Assembly: GCA_024364735.1 (NCBI GenBank)
Contig: JAGFNQ010001609.1
Location: forward strand, 286,303-350,302
Length of the DNA stretch: 64,000 nt
Direction: 5' to 3'
Origin: Boesenbergia rotunda
Taxonomy: Eukaryota; Streptophyta; Magnoliopsida; Zingiberales; Zingiberaceae
Position numbers and translations under genes: made by a program. Of this stretch, positions 1 through 9,179 are shown one piece after another (the stretch's first letter is position 1; each line of letters starts with the position of its first letter). A model generated the notes under the pieces. The model searched no databases. It saw nothing but the letters and a program-made list of their open reading frames with translations, and was not told the origin of the DNA.

Positions 1-1840
1 GAAACTAAATCCAAAATCTGATAATTCTGACTTAGCTTCATCAATACTGATCAAGAAGATAACTCTGAAACCCTAACTGAACCCTTTAATGACTTAACAA
101 TTGAACCAACTTCTGAATCAGTTGAACCAACTAATGAACCCAGAATTGAACCTATTGGACCAGCTGGACCTGAAGCTGAGCCAAGTACTAGAAAAACCAA
201 GAAACCCAGACTCAGTCACCCAACTGACCAAATTGTAGGTGATCCAACCTTAGGAGTCAGAACTAGAGCTTCCTATAGAAATCTTAGTCAAATAGCCATG
301 ATTTCAAAGATTGAACCTAAGACTATTGAGGAAGCCCTACCTGATCCTGACTGGATCTTAGCCATGCAAGAAGAGCTAGCCCAATTTGAGAGAAACCAAG
401 TCTGGGAGTTAGTACCTAAACCTAAGGGCAAATCCGTAATTGACACTAAGTGGGTATTTAGGAATAAGTTGAACGACCAAGGGTGAAATAACCCGAAATA
501 AAGCCCGCTTAGTAGCTAAGGGATTCAGTCAAGTAGAAGGGTTGGATTATGATGAAACCTATGCCCCTGTAGCTAGACTTGAGTCTATTAGGATGTTACT
601 AGCCTTTGCATCCCATAAAGGATTCAAATTATACCAAATGGATGTAAAGTCAGCCTTCTTGAATGTGCTCATTAAAGAAGAAGTCTATGTAGGACAACCC
701 CCAGGATTTGAGGATATAGAAAAACCAGATTATGTCTATAAACTTAGCAAAGCCCTTTATGGACTAAAACAAGCACCTAGGGCCTGGTATGAAAGACTAT
801 CCAACTACTTGATTTCTAAAGAATTCAAACAAGGTCAAATTGACCCAACCCTGTTTGTTAAAATTTTAGAAAAGGATATATTTATTGCCCAAATTTACGT
901 AGACGATATAATATTTGGATCAACTAATTCTAAATTTCTAAAAGAATTTGTAACAATAATGGAAAATGAGTTTGAAATGAGTTTAGTTGGGGAACTCAAT
1001 TTCTTCTTAGGGTTACAAATCAAACAAACCAAGGATGGAAATTATGTACATCAAACTAAATATGCTAAAGAACTAATTAAGAAATTTAAAATGGATAACT
1101 CTAAAAGCATAAGTACTCCAATGGCCACAAATATAAAAATAGATAGTGACCCTAATGGTAAACCAGTAGACTTAAAATTATACAGAAGTATGATAGGAAG
1201 TCTACTGTACCTTACAGCCAGCAGACCTGATATACTTTTCTCAGTAGGAATGTGTGCTAGGTACCAAACATGTGCTAAGGAAACTCACTTAGCAGCCCTA
1301 AAAAGAGTTTTAAGATATATTAAGGGCACCCTAAATGTAGGGATTTGGTACCCTAGAACCTCATCCTTTAAGTTATCAGGATACTCTGATTCTGACTATG
1401 CTGGTTGTAAATTAGATAGAAAAAGTACAAGTGGAAGCTGCCAACTCTTAGGAAACAGCTTAGTAAGTTGGTGCAGTAGAAAGCAACACTGTGTTACGTT
1501 ATCCACAACTGAAGCTGAATATGTAGCCCTAGGAGAATGTGTGACTCAACTCTTATGGATGATGCACACTCTTAAAGACTTTCAGCTAGACTACAATCAG
1601 ACCCAAGTCAATATTGATAATATTAGCTCAATCAACTTAACCAAAAACCCAATTCAACATTCTAGAACCAAACACATAGAAGTAAAACATCACTTTGTAA
1701 GAGATCACGTAGCTAGGGGTGAAATAGTCCTTAAGCATGTAGACTCCAAGTCCAACCTAGCTGACATATTCACTAAACCCTTACTTGAGTCTGAGTTCAG
1801 CTCACTGAGAAGGCAGTTAGGATTATGCTTAGTAGAATAG
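1..1840 (+). pseudogene. Copia pol 3' part: linker, reverse transcriptase, RNase H (element A)
   Basis: The linker is open from about 31 to 297 and is rich in repeated Glu-Pro-Thr codons; an upstream frame break gives stops near 19-30. The RT begins at the conserved block ISKIEPKTIEEALPDPDW (from 298). One extra G near 481-484 shifts the frame, so the rest reads from about 486 to the stop at 1838-1840. In the second block the RT shows QMDVKSAFLN (catalytic Asp), LYGLKQAPRAWYERL and the YVDD box at 896-907. RNase H follows with YSDSDYAG, STTEAEYVAL and the HIEVKHHFVRDHV tail. Apart from the single-base insertion and the linker break it is intact, suggesting a fairly young copy. As it stands it cannot make a joined polyprotein. 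Confidence 0.92.
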
Positions 1841-2922
1841 AATCATTCGGTTTTTGATTTTTGATTTTTAAATTAATCTTAAAATGTCTATTAAAATGTT
1901 TTTTAATTTAACTTGAAAAAGTTTCTTTTAAAATTTTTTTTTAGTCTTATTTCAAAAACTACCCCCTTCAAAACTAGGGCCTCTTTTCGAAATGGACTTA
2001 GCCTAGGCTCTAACCCTAGAATTGCATGCACCTATAGATCTAGAAGCCAGTATCTCACAAGCACCTTAGGGTACTTTTGATTGATAACCTAGAAAGGGTT
2101 GAGATGCTTAGGTCTTTGCCTTAATTCAAGATGCTTTAAGTCAGGGCATCGGCAGCAATTGGGGCACTAAATGAACAGCAATCAGGTCAAGTGTCAAATT
2201 TAGACAATCTAACTTGAACAATGCACTTAACTTGACTAACTCTAGCAAAAGCTACTGTTTATAACAGTTAGTAAGTAGCTAAATGAGTTAGACAGGTCCC
2301 TAAAAGATTTAACCAGACTTAGGTCCTAGCTCAAGTCAGTACAGCAAATGCTTTATTATTGCAAAAATCTTTTTGTGCATTTTTTTGATATATGTCAAAG
2401 GGGGAGAGTTGGAAAGGAAACAGGGAAACAGGGAACAAAAATATTTTTTCCAAAATTCCAAAATTTCTAACTCTGAAAGCTCAATTTTCTTAAAATTCTT
2501 TTTGCTCTGAATTGCTATTAATTTTTTTTCTCTGAAAAGCTTTTTTAAAAGTCTGAAATTTTTTTACCAAATCCTAAAAATTTTCTAAGTCTGAAAAAGT
2601 TTTCCAAGTCTCAATTTTTTTTAACAAGAGTTTTCAAAAACTGAAAAAGTCTAAAGTTTAAAAAGTTTTCCTGAAACTCAAAATTTGCTAAAATGTGAAA
2701 ACTTCTTCAAACCTAGAACATTTTTCTTGAAAAACTCAGCCAATACTTAAAAAGTTTTTTCGATAATAAAATTTTCTAAGTATTTAAACTAAAACCACCT
2801 ACTTTTGAAAAACCTAGGGGGAGATTACTTCCAGGGGGAGGGAATCCAACTTAGGATTTCAATTTCAGCATTTTTCCCTTAACCTTTTGAACTAGGTTGC
2901 CATATATCAAAAAGGGGGAGAT
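1841..2922 (+). other. 3' non-coding region of element A with several polypurine tracts
   Basis: No coding frame is visible between the RNase H stop and the LTR. An early block (about 1965-2330) is conserved in H (51610-51960) and, reversed, in G and I. The remainder is T- and A-rich low-complexity sequence. Besides the final polypurine tract there are tracts around 2397-2412 and 2814-2842. SIRE-lineage elements are known for such repeated tracts. There is no env-like ORF. Confidence 0.8.
2909..2922 (+). promoter_or_regulatory. Polypurine tract for plus-strand priming (element A)
   Basis: AAAAAGGGGGAGAT lies directly before the LTR start TGTTGG at 2923. The same string precedes the 3' LTRs of H (52722-52735) and, reversed, G and I. 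Confidence 0.88.
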
Positions 2923-3033
2923 TGTTGGTGCAGATTGCACCCAAGTCAAACCTGTGTTTTGATATTGACAAAAGGGTTCAAAAGCTAAGGGTTCATTGGT
3001 GCCTAACAAGTCTCTTGAGTGTACAGGAAAAGC

Positions 3034-3260
3034 CCTAGCGAAGGAATGCTAGGCACTGGCGAAGGACTGCCAGACTGGACAAAGTCCTAGCGAAGGAATG
3101 CTAGGCACTGGCGAAGGACTGCCAGAATGGACAAAGCCCTAGCAAAGGAATGCTAGGCACTGGCGAAGGGCTGCCAGAAGTAAAGACCTAGCGAAGGACT
3201 GCTAGGCACCAAGCGAAAGGCAGCTTGGTACCTCAAGACCTGGCGAAGGACTGCCGGGCA
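3034..3260. repeat. Tandem mini-hairpin array in the SIRE U3
   Basis: About eight hairpins follow one another. The loop stays near GAAGGA(A/C)T while the stems differ and remain paired: CCTAGC/GCTAGG, CTGGC/GCCAG, CCAAGC/GCTTGG and CCTGGC/GCCGGG. The first is at 3034-3053. The array lies upstream of the TATA box, so it would appear in the RNA only at the 3' end, as U3. Confidence 0.8.
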
Positions 3261-3518
3261 AAAGTCCAACTGGAGGATCCGGTTGGCACCAGGTAAAACT
3301 CTCCCGAGAGGAGTAGGTGAGGACGCGTTCCCCTTGAGGGAACATTAGGCGTCGGTTCGACCTAGGGCTCCATTTTGGAGACCAAAGTCAGAACCAAGAC
3401 AGCTAAGGCTGTATAAAATTATTGTTTTGTTGTGTTTTGGACTAACCCTTGATGCAGGACCAAAGGGACGTGTGTCTGCGACTCAGAGAGCCTCAAAGGA
3501 GTGAGGCAACAGCTGAGT

Positions 3519-3857
3519 AAGGCGCCCTAAGTGTCCAGGGCACCCTCAAGGTGAACCAGAACCAAACGAAGCAAATGGGCTTCAGCTGCTTACTGGGCAA
3601 GGCGCCCTCAGTAGCCAAGGCGCCTTCGTTAGTGAAGGCGCCTTCAGCAGCCAAGGCGCCTCCAGCTCTCTCTCTGCTAAGCCTCAGCTCTATCCACAGC
3701 CGAGTCTTCTGCGCGGAAAAAGTCAACCAAGGCGCCCTCTGCGACCAGGGCGCCCCAGAGGTCAAACCTCATCCCTATTCTGGTGCGATAAGGCTTGACC
3801 GAGCGAAGCACGGATCGGGAGACACGTGGCAGGGCGCCCTCGACGACCAGGGCGCCC
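3519..3857. repeat. GGCGCC palindrome cluster in SIRE LTR
   Basis: About nine copies of GGCGCC, usually as AAGGCGCCTTC or AGGGCGCCCT, occur in about 340 bp directly before the TATA box. Comparable clusters occupy the same place in the LTRs of G, H and I, with the flanking bases changing to GGGCGCCCGG in G and I. Confidence 0.75.
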
Positions 3858-3865
3858 CTAGGTGC

Positions 3866-3874
3866 TATAAATAG
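3866..3874 (+). promoter_or_regulatory. TATA box of SIRE LTR (element A)
   Basis: TATAAATAG lies about 0.94 kb into the LTR. Equivalent boxes are at 45430 and 53542 (H) and on the minus strand at 24506-24513 and 38764-38771 (G) and 58856-58863 (I). Confidence 0.75.
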
Positions 3875-4283
3875 CACCCCTCGACACCGAGCTTCAACAC
3901 CGCTTTCATTCAACGCTTCCAAACGCTCTGACGACTACGCTCTGCTCCAGGAACTTCCCAACTCAAGTCCGTAGCGTCATCGACCTCCCGCTGCACCGAA
4001 ACTCGATCTACAACCGGGAGTTGGTAAAACAGAGTGTAACTCTCTATTTACAGTCATTTTTGTAATCTTACTCTGTAACCGTTTTGCACATTATAGAATT
4101 GCCCAAAGTAAACGGTCAACGACCGTGGGCCTTGGAGTAGGAGTCGACCCAGGCTCCGAACCAAGTAAACTACTGGTGTTTGCGTTGTTTGATTTTATTC
4201 CGCTGCGTAACTGCTCTTTCTTTTAAATCCGAACATTTTCCGATATTCACCCCCCCCCTCTATCGGTCTTTCTCGATCCAACA

Positions 4284-4769
4284 ATACGTGGGTATACAGA
4301 TGCCAGTTTCCAGACAGATAAGGATGACTCCAACTCACAGTCTGGATACGTATTTACTTTGAATGGAGGCGCAGTAAGTTGGAAAAGTTCCAAACAAGAC
4401 ACCGTAGCGGATTCTACCACTGAAGCGGAATATATCGCAGCTTCGGATGCAGCAAAGGAAGCAGTTTGGATCAAGAAGTTTATCTCAGAACTTGGTGTGG
4501 TTCCAACCATTGATGAAGCAGTGCCGGTTTACTGCGACAACAATGGAGCTATTGCACAAGCGAAGGAACCAAGGTCTCATCAGCGATCCAAACACGTGCT
4601 TCGACGCTATCATCTGATCAGAGAGATTATAAGTAGGAATGACATACAAATTGAGAGGGTTCCCACTGAAAGGAATATAGCGGATCCTTTGACTAAGGCC
4701 TTGCCTCAAAGCAAGTTTGAGGGACATGTTAGAGCCTATGGTATTGGATACCGTAGCGATTGGCATTAG
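4284..4769 (+). pseudogene. Copia RNase H C-terminal fragment (Angela, element B)
   Basis: The frame is open from the junction at 4284 to the stop at 4767-4769. It starts inside the first RNase H motif (GYTDASFQTDKDDS) and goes on through STTEAEYIAASDAAKEAVW, the YCDNNGAIAQAKEP aspartate region and the KHVLRRYHLIREII helix. This part of the frame has no internal stop. It is a fragment only because element A cuts it off from the upstream pol. Confidence 0.9.
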
Positions 4770-4783
4770 GCCAAGTAGGAGTT

Positions 4784-7075
4784 TGTTAGTGATATGAGAG
4801 AAGTGTCCTAAGGCAATCGCCTTATGATGTAAACATTTATATTAATAAATGATAATTCACTATTTGAGTATACATGTTTTGTGTATTTGATTGGGATCTT
4901 AAACTCATCTACTGAATGTCCGCAATACAACTCACAGCATAAGAGAATTTGTGATGGGATCACAACTAGTGATTATCTCTAATGTGCAATTGTGAAGTAT
5001 TGAAATTATCCCTAGTCGATAAATTGATAAAAACGGACACTATCAATTTTGTTGAGACTAGCATGGGTTATTCTCTAATCAGCTGATTTTCACTGGCTGG
5101 TGACATTGGGATGTCCGGAGATAAACATGGATGCTAGTTAAGGGAACTAGTTCATTGGAGTGACTAGCTGTAAAACTTCATATGGTTATCTATAAAGATA
5201 TGTCAATGAAGTTCTTACTGCAGCTTAAGTGCGATGTTCCTTTGACTTGCGGTGTTCAAGTCATCTTGGTCATGGAGACTTATACTTTAACATCTTAAGC
5301 AAGCATCTCCAAGGAGGTGTGGACCCAGGATGATTGGGCATAAGCCGAAGTTCCCGAAGATGTTTGAACAGCCTACAAAGGATTCACCACTCCTTGCGAG
5401 GAGATGTATACCCAGGCCTATCGTCGGATTGTTACTTAAAACCTCTGGCCAGAGTATATCATGTTAAGAGTGCGAGTCTCTTAAATACATGAGAGTAATT
5501 AGAAATCCAAAGGACGAGAAAGACATTACTTAGGCTAGGTGTGACGTAGTCAGCCTAGTGGCGACTGACACAAATAGACCGTGTCCTGAACCAAGTGGGT
5601 ATAAGATGGTGAAGGGAATGGGGCACGATTCATTAGAGCTGCTGAAGGGTTTCAGAATAATTTCTTCTGAGGTTAAACCGTTGATCTTTCGATTAATTGG
5701 GGATCATGATATACTACTAGATGCCACTCATGATCGTTCTATAATTGGTTGATTATAGACGGCCAACATAAATCGAAAGCCTATTTAGTCACACGCACTA
5801 CGAGTAATCTGAGGGATTTAAAACGAGTTTAAAATTGGATTTTCTGATCAAGAGAAATAAGTCGAATCTGAGTTAATCAGAGGCGCAATGGAAGCTAAAA
5901 ATGGCTAAGTCTTTTGAAGGCTTTTTGGGCGAATTAAATGAGTTTAATTCACATTGGTTCGGCTCGGTTTGGGCCGGCCAAAGAGGGTGCCAACCCTCCT
6001 TGGTTGGCCGGCCATTAAAAGGGAAAAAAACCAATTTAATTGGTTTAATTAATAAAATGAATCTAGTGCGATTTATTTTATAAATTATGGATAAATAAAT
6101 TTGTATAAAGAAATTTATATAAATAAATTTGTAGAAATTTATTCTTTTATGGAAGTTAAAATAATCCATGAATTGGTTTATTTTAATTTTATAAAATCAA
6201 TTATGAATTGATTTTTTCATAATAAGAAAGTTTATAAATTGCTTATAAAATTTATTCCATAATTTAAAGAGAAGAAGAATTTGTTTTATTATAAATTAGT
6301 TATAATAAGACTCGGCTTAAACGGAACAATTAATAAGAGAATTTATAAGATAAATTTCTTATAACTAATTCCGTTAATTCCGTTAAGAGGGAGACTTGGC
6401 AAAGGAGTTGCTACTATATAAAGGAACCAAAGGCAAGCCCTTATTATGCATTACTAATTGAGATTAGTAACTTCCTCTCTCCCTCTCTCTAATTCTCTTC
6501 TCCCTCTGCTTTCCCTTAGGGCCGGCGCCCTTCTTGGAGAATTAGGGCCGGCTCCCACCTTCCTTGCTAGGGCCGGCGCACCCTATCAACACCAAGCAAG
6601 GTTGCCGTGAGCTTCAAGAAGAAGGAGAAACAAAACAAGAAGAAGAAGAAGCGGATAGCGACTCCTCTCTTCCCGGAATTCGATTCCGTTTTCTTGGTGG
6701 TTAGTTTCCCTTTCCTCTCTTGATCTTTCTTGTTGTGCCTATAGAGAATCTAGTAGTTCTCATCGGGACAAAACTCGTGACTTTGCGAAGTCATCCTGAA
6801 GAGAACTCGGCGTGGACGCGAATAGAGGCGGAGCTTCCAAGGGATGCTACGGTTGGATCTCGTCCCTTACTTCGAGTTACGAAAGGTACTTAGTAAATTA
6901 GTTTAGTTTTCTGCAAAGTTTTATTTTATGATTAAGTCAACACATCATATGGTTGCATGCTAGATACGTGGTTAAAATAATTTAGGAAATTATTTTATGC
7001 TAATTCTTCCGCTGCACGTAAAAATTTAAAATTTTACCAACCCGTATCCTTGTCGACATGCACCCGGTCCCAACA
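4784..7075 (+). repeat. 3' LTR of element B (Angela)
   Basis: It starts TGTTAGTGATATGAG and ends CGGTCCCAACA, about 2.29 kb. It matches the LTR at 60952-63176 along its whole length. A TATA box (TATATAAAGG, 6415-6424) is followed by a CT-rich leader with GGGCCGGC motifs and poly-Lys-like codon runs. The middle holds AT-rich short repeats of aaatttatataaa type (about 6080-6300). The weak polypurine tract is AAGTAGGAG at 4773-4781. Small ORFs here are incidental. Confidence 0.9.
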
Positions 7076-7648
7076 GATCTATCCCTGCTGCGATTTCAAT
7101 GGTTCGAATGAAGTTTGACCACACGTGGCAGCCGCCCAAGAGCTCTCAGGCGCTCGAGAAGCTTATATATAAAGGGGTTCGACCCCTCATCTTAGTACAA
7201 CACTTTCTACATCCGTTAAAGCATCTTGTGTGAAGCAAATGCACTCAAGTCGAAGCTTTGCGACCAAGGAGACTCTAGGAGGAAGTGTGCGGCACTTCGG
7301 ACTTCCAGTGTTAGCCGAGTTGTTTTTGGCTTGCTTTTTATTTACAAGTTGAATTTACTTATTCTTTCTTTGTAATGCGAACTATAAGACGGGTTTCTCC
7401 ACCTCCAGAAGGTCCGGAAAGGAGACCATTAGTGGACTCACGATTGAGTGCTTAGGCCTTGGATGTACTGACCCGGCGGGTTGGAAACCCAGTAAATCCC
7501 GCGTGTTCTGTTGTCTTTCTTTTACTTTATTTTCCGCTGCATACTAACCCTGATAGAAAGACACTCAAACGAAGTTCGAACGATGAAATTTTGGATAAAA
7601 GTCTAGTCGATATTCACCCCCCCTCTATCGACCGACACCGATCCTACA
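7076..7648 (+). repeat. Partial 5' LTR of element C
   Basis: It begins at the right edge of B (gatct, which could be one half of B's target duplication) and ends GATCCTACA at 7648. It contains a TATA box (TATATATAAAGG, about 7164) and a C-run plus CTCTATCG block near the end resembling SIRE LTR ends, but the body is a different sequence. Its 5' part is outside the window. Confidence 0.75.
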
Positions 7649-7650
7649 AG

Positions 7651-7662
7651 TGGTATAAGAGC
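7651..7662 (+). promoter_or_regulatory. Primer binding site of element C
   Basis: TGGTATAAGAGC lies two bases after the LTR end. It differs at one base from the usual initiator-Met primer site TGGTATCAGAGC. Confidence 0.7.
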
Positions 7663-7770
7663 TTGGAAGCTCTTCACCGGACTAACAGCCGAAGGAGCAA
7701 AGAAGCCACGAATTGAGGGGGAGCAAGAGTGAATATAGGTATTATTTAAATTATGTCAATTTTTAAGTTC

Positions 7771-8011
7771 CATATTATGTGTTCTAAGTGCTGGGAGAGA
7801 GGACACTAAAAAAAACCAGTGTCCTACTTGTAAGAGTCGTTCTTCACCACCAGCGGCAAAGAAGGTACCAGTGCTAGGAGTCCACAGGGACAAGACCCAC
7901 ATCCAGTGCTTCAAATGTCAAAATTAGGGACACTACAAGAATCAGTGTCCGACCACGGTAAAGAAGGTATAAAAAGATAATTTTTGCAAAAAAAAATTTC
8001 AATTTCCTGCA
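7771..8011 (+). pseudogene. Gag remnant with two decayed CCHC zinc knuckles (element C)
   Basis: Two knuckles of CX2CX4HX4C form are readable. The first (from 7780; CSKCWERGH) is broken by a stop and a one-base insertion in an A-run. The second (7907-7948; CFKCQN-stop-GHYKNQC) has one stop but all four zinc ligands. Only about 130 bp separate the primer site from the first knuckle, so most of the gag N-terminus is missing. The frame runs into element D at 8012. Confidence 0.7.
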
Positions 8012-8637
8012 TGTTACGGAAGGCGTCGTCGGTGATGGCTAGTCGTTGAGGATCAGCCCCTGCGGAGGTTACTATGTCGTCGAAGAACTCGGGAATCCTG
8101 CGAAAGTAACACAAGCGTTAGGGGACACGTCGGCAGGGGTCCGGCGGAGTCCACTCCGATGCTCAAGTTACAATGGTGTAGAAGTAACGATCTGAAAGAA
8201 GGAACAAACACTGTAACTATTATCGGTCTCCCCCTTTTTATCGTAGGGGTTGAACTACCTTTTATACCGGTGCTGGTGGATTGGTCGTGCCCCTTTATCG
8301 GTGCCACATCTCCGATACTTAAGCCACGCCCCCTGATTTCGGTGATGACGGGATATCCCTTGAAACCGTCGGCGCCAATACCCTTCTTTCCCTTGTTGGG
8401 CCAACTTTATAGGGAGAGAAGGATGTGGGCTTTCTTTAGCCGAGGTCGGCTATTGTGAGGACCCCGCCTTCCGGGGGGAGCTCGGGAGCCTCGGGATATT
8501 ATATCTCTCGAGGTTATCTTTTCCCGGGTGCCCCCTTGAGAAGGGGTCTCGAGACCCGAGAGAGAAGGTCGATCGCGTCCTTAGCTTCTTCATCCCTGTG
8601 TCCAACTCGGGTTATCCAGCCCCATCACAAGTCTCCT
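8012..8637 (-). repeat. 3' LTR of element D
   Basis: TGTTACGGAAGG...CCATCA, 626 bp, matches 19293-19906 throughout. On the minus strand a TATA box (TATAAAG, plus-strand 8406-8412) is intact here. The adjoining internal sequence, read on the minus strand, is a purine-rich tract (CTTAGAAGAGGAGACTTG). Confidence 0.88.
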
Positions 8638-8771
8638 CTTCTAAGTCTGATCGAAGGAAGTGTGCCTGACTGATCGGACTAGTGCCAGGATGAAGAAGTT
8701 GCGCTGACTTAGGTCGGGGTCTATACGCCCGTCCTTGCCGTAACTCTTGAAACATTCATCTCTTAACCTGG

Positions 8772-8772
8772 G

Positions 8773-8807
<35 letters not shown>
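8772..8807. repeat. (GTT)12 microsatellite
   Basis: Twelve uninterrupted GTT units in the interval between D's 3' LTR and its antisense gene. On the minus strand it reads as a Gln run in a spurious ORF. Confidence 0.95.
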
Positions 8808-8808
<1 letters not shown>

Positions 8809-9025
8809 TGAATAAGTCCCAGCATTCCGTGAATTTTTGGGGGATTCTACGATATCGGGATTGCCCAGCACATGCCGCAGGGCCCCGTGGCTTTTTCCCT
8901 TATTGGGCAGCGCACTACGGGTCATACAAAGCGCCGACAATTAATCCCTAGTCAATCCTTGGGATGGCGTGAGGATACCCTCACCATTCCGCCTTTCCAT
9001 TGCCTCGGGGGAGGTGTCTCCTTCT

Positions 9026-9033
9026 TATAAAAG
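9026..9033 (+). promoter_or_regulatory. TATA box of D's antisense gene
   Basis: TATAAAAG lies about 150 bp upstream of the ATG at 9180, on the strand opposite to D's pol. Position and spacing fit a promoter for the antisense gene. Confidence 0.55.
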
Positions 9034-9179
9034 TGGGGTGTAACGGCACTCTGCGACGACCTTACCCTAATTGCAGGAGTGAGTTCTTCTGCCTTCCTTG
9101 CCCTCTTTGCCACTGATTTCCCGGCGGACGTACCTTCTTCATTGTTCTCCGCTCCCCTCTTTCTTCCTCCTGGGCCACG

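Larger units (their letters stand above)
1..4283 (+). mobile_element. Element A: SIRE/Maximus-type Ty1/copia retrotransposon, 3' part
   Basis: The visible part runs from the integrase-RT linker through RT, RNase H, a long 3' non-coding stretch, a polypurine tract and a complete 3' LTR ending in CCAACA at 4283. The 5' half lies outside the window, so no target duplication can be checked. RNase H wording (GYSDSDYAGCKLDRKSTSG, SWCSRKQHC) and the long non-coding region with repeated polypurine tracts are those of the SIRE lineage. It interrupts the RNase H of an Angela element, whose reading frame resumes exactly at 4284. The same family occurs three more times here (G, H, I). Confidence 0.9.
2923..4283 (+). 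repeat. 3' LTR of element A (SIRE type)
   Basis: It is bounded by the inverted ends TGTTGG and CCAACA and is about 1.36 kb long. In order it holds an array of mini-hairpins (3034-3260), a cluster of GGCGCC palindromes (about 3519-3857), a TATA box (3866), a block conserved in all SIRE LTRs here (about 4090-4170) and a C-rich stretch near its end. Sequence after 4283 is the RNase H of an Angela element. Confidence 0.92.
4284..7075 (+). mobile_element. Element B: Angela-type Ty1/copia retrotransposon, 3' end
   Basis: Only the RNase H tail and the complete 3' LTR are in the window; element A interrupts the RNase H and the rest lies upstream of the window. The RNase H wording (GYTDASFQTD, LNGGAVSWKSSKQDTVADS) and the LTR start (TGTTAGTGATATGAGAGA) are those of the Angela lineage. 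B ends inside the 5' LTR of element C. A second element of this family begins at 60952 in the same orientation. Confidence 0.88.

Noticed and set aside
1841..2922. Possible env-like ORF after SIRE pol
   Set aside because: All frames are closed by many stops in A, and the matching regions of G, H and I are also closed.
3493..3922. Opposed ORFs rich in Gly, Ala and Pro in SIRE LTRs
   Set aside because: They are produced by the GGCGCC clusters, which are stop-poor on both strands.
8641..8940. Minus-strand ORF with a poly-Gln run
   Set aside because: The run is the (GTT)12 microsatellite, and no other protein feature is present.
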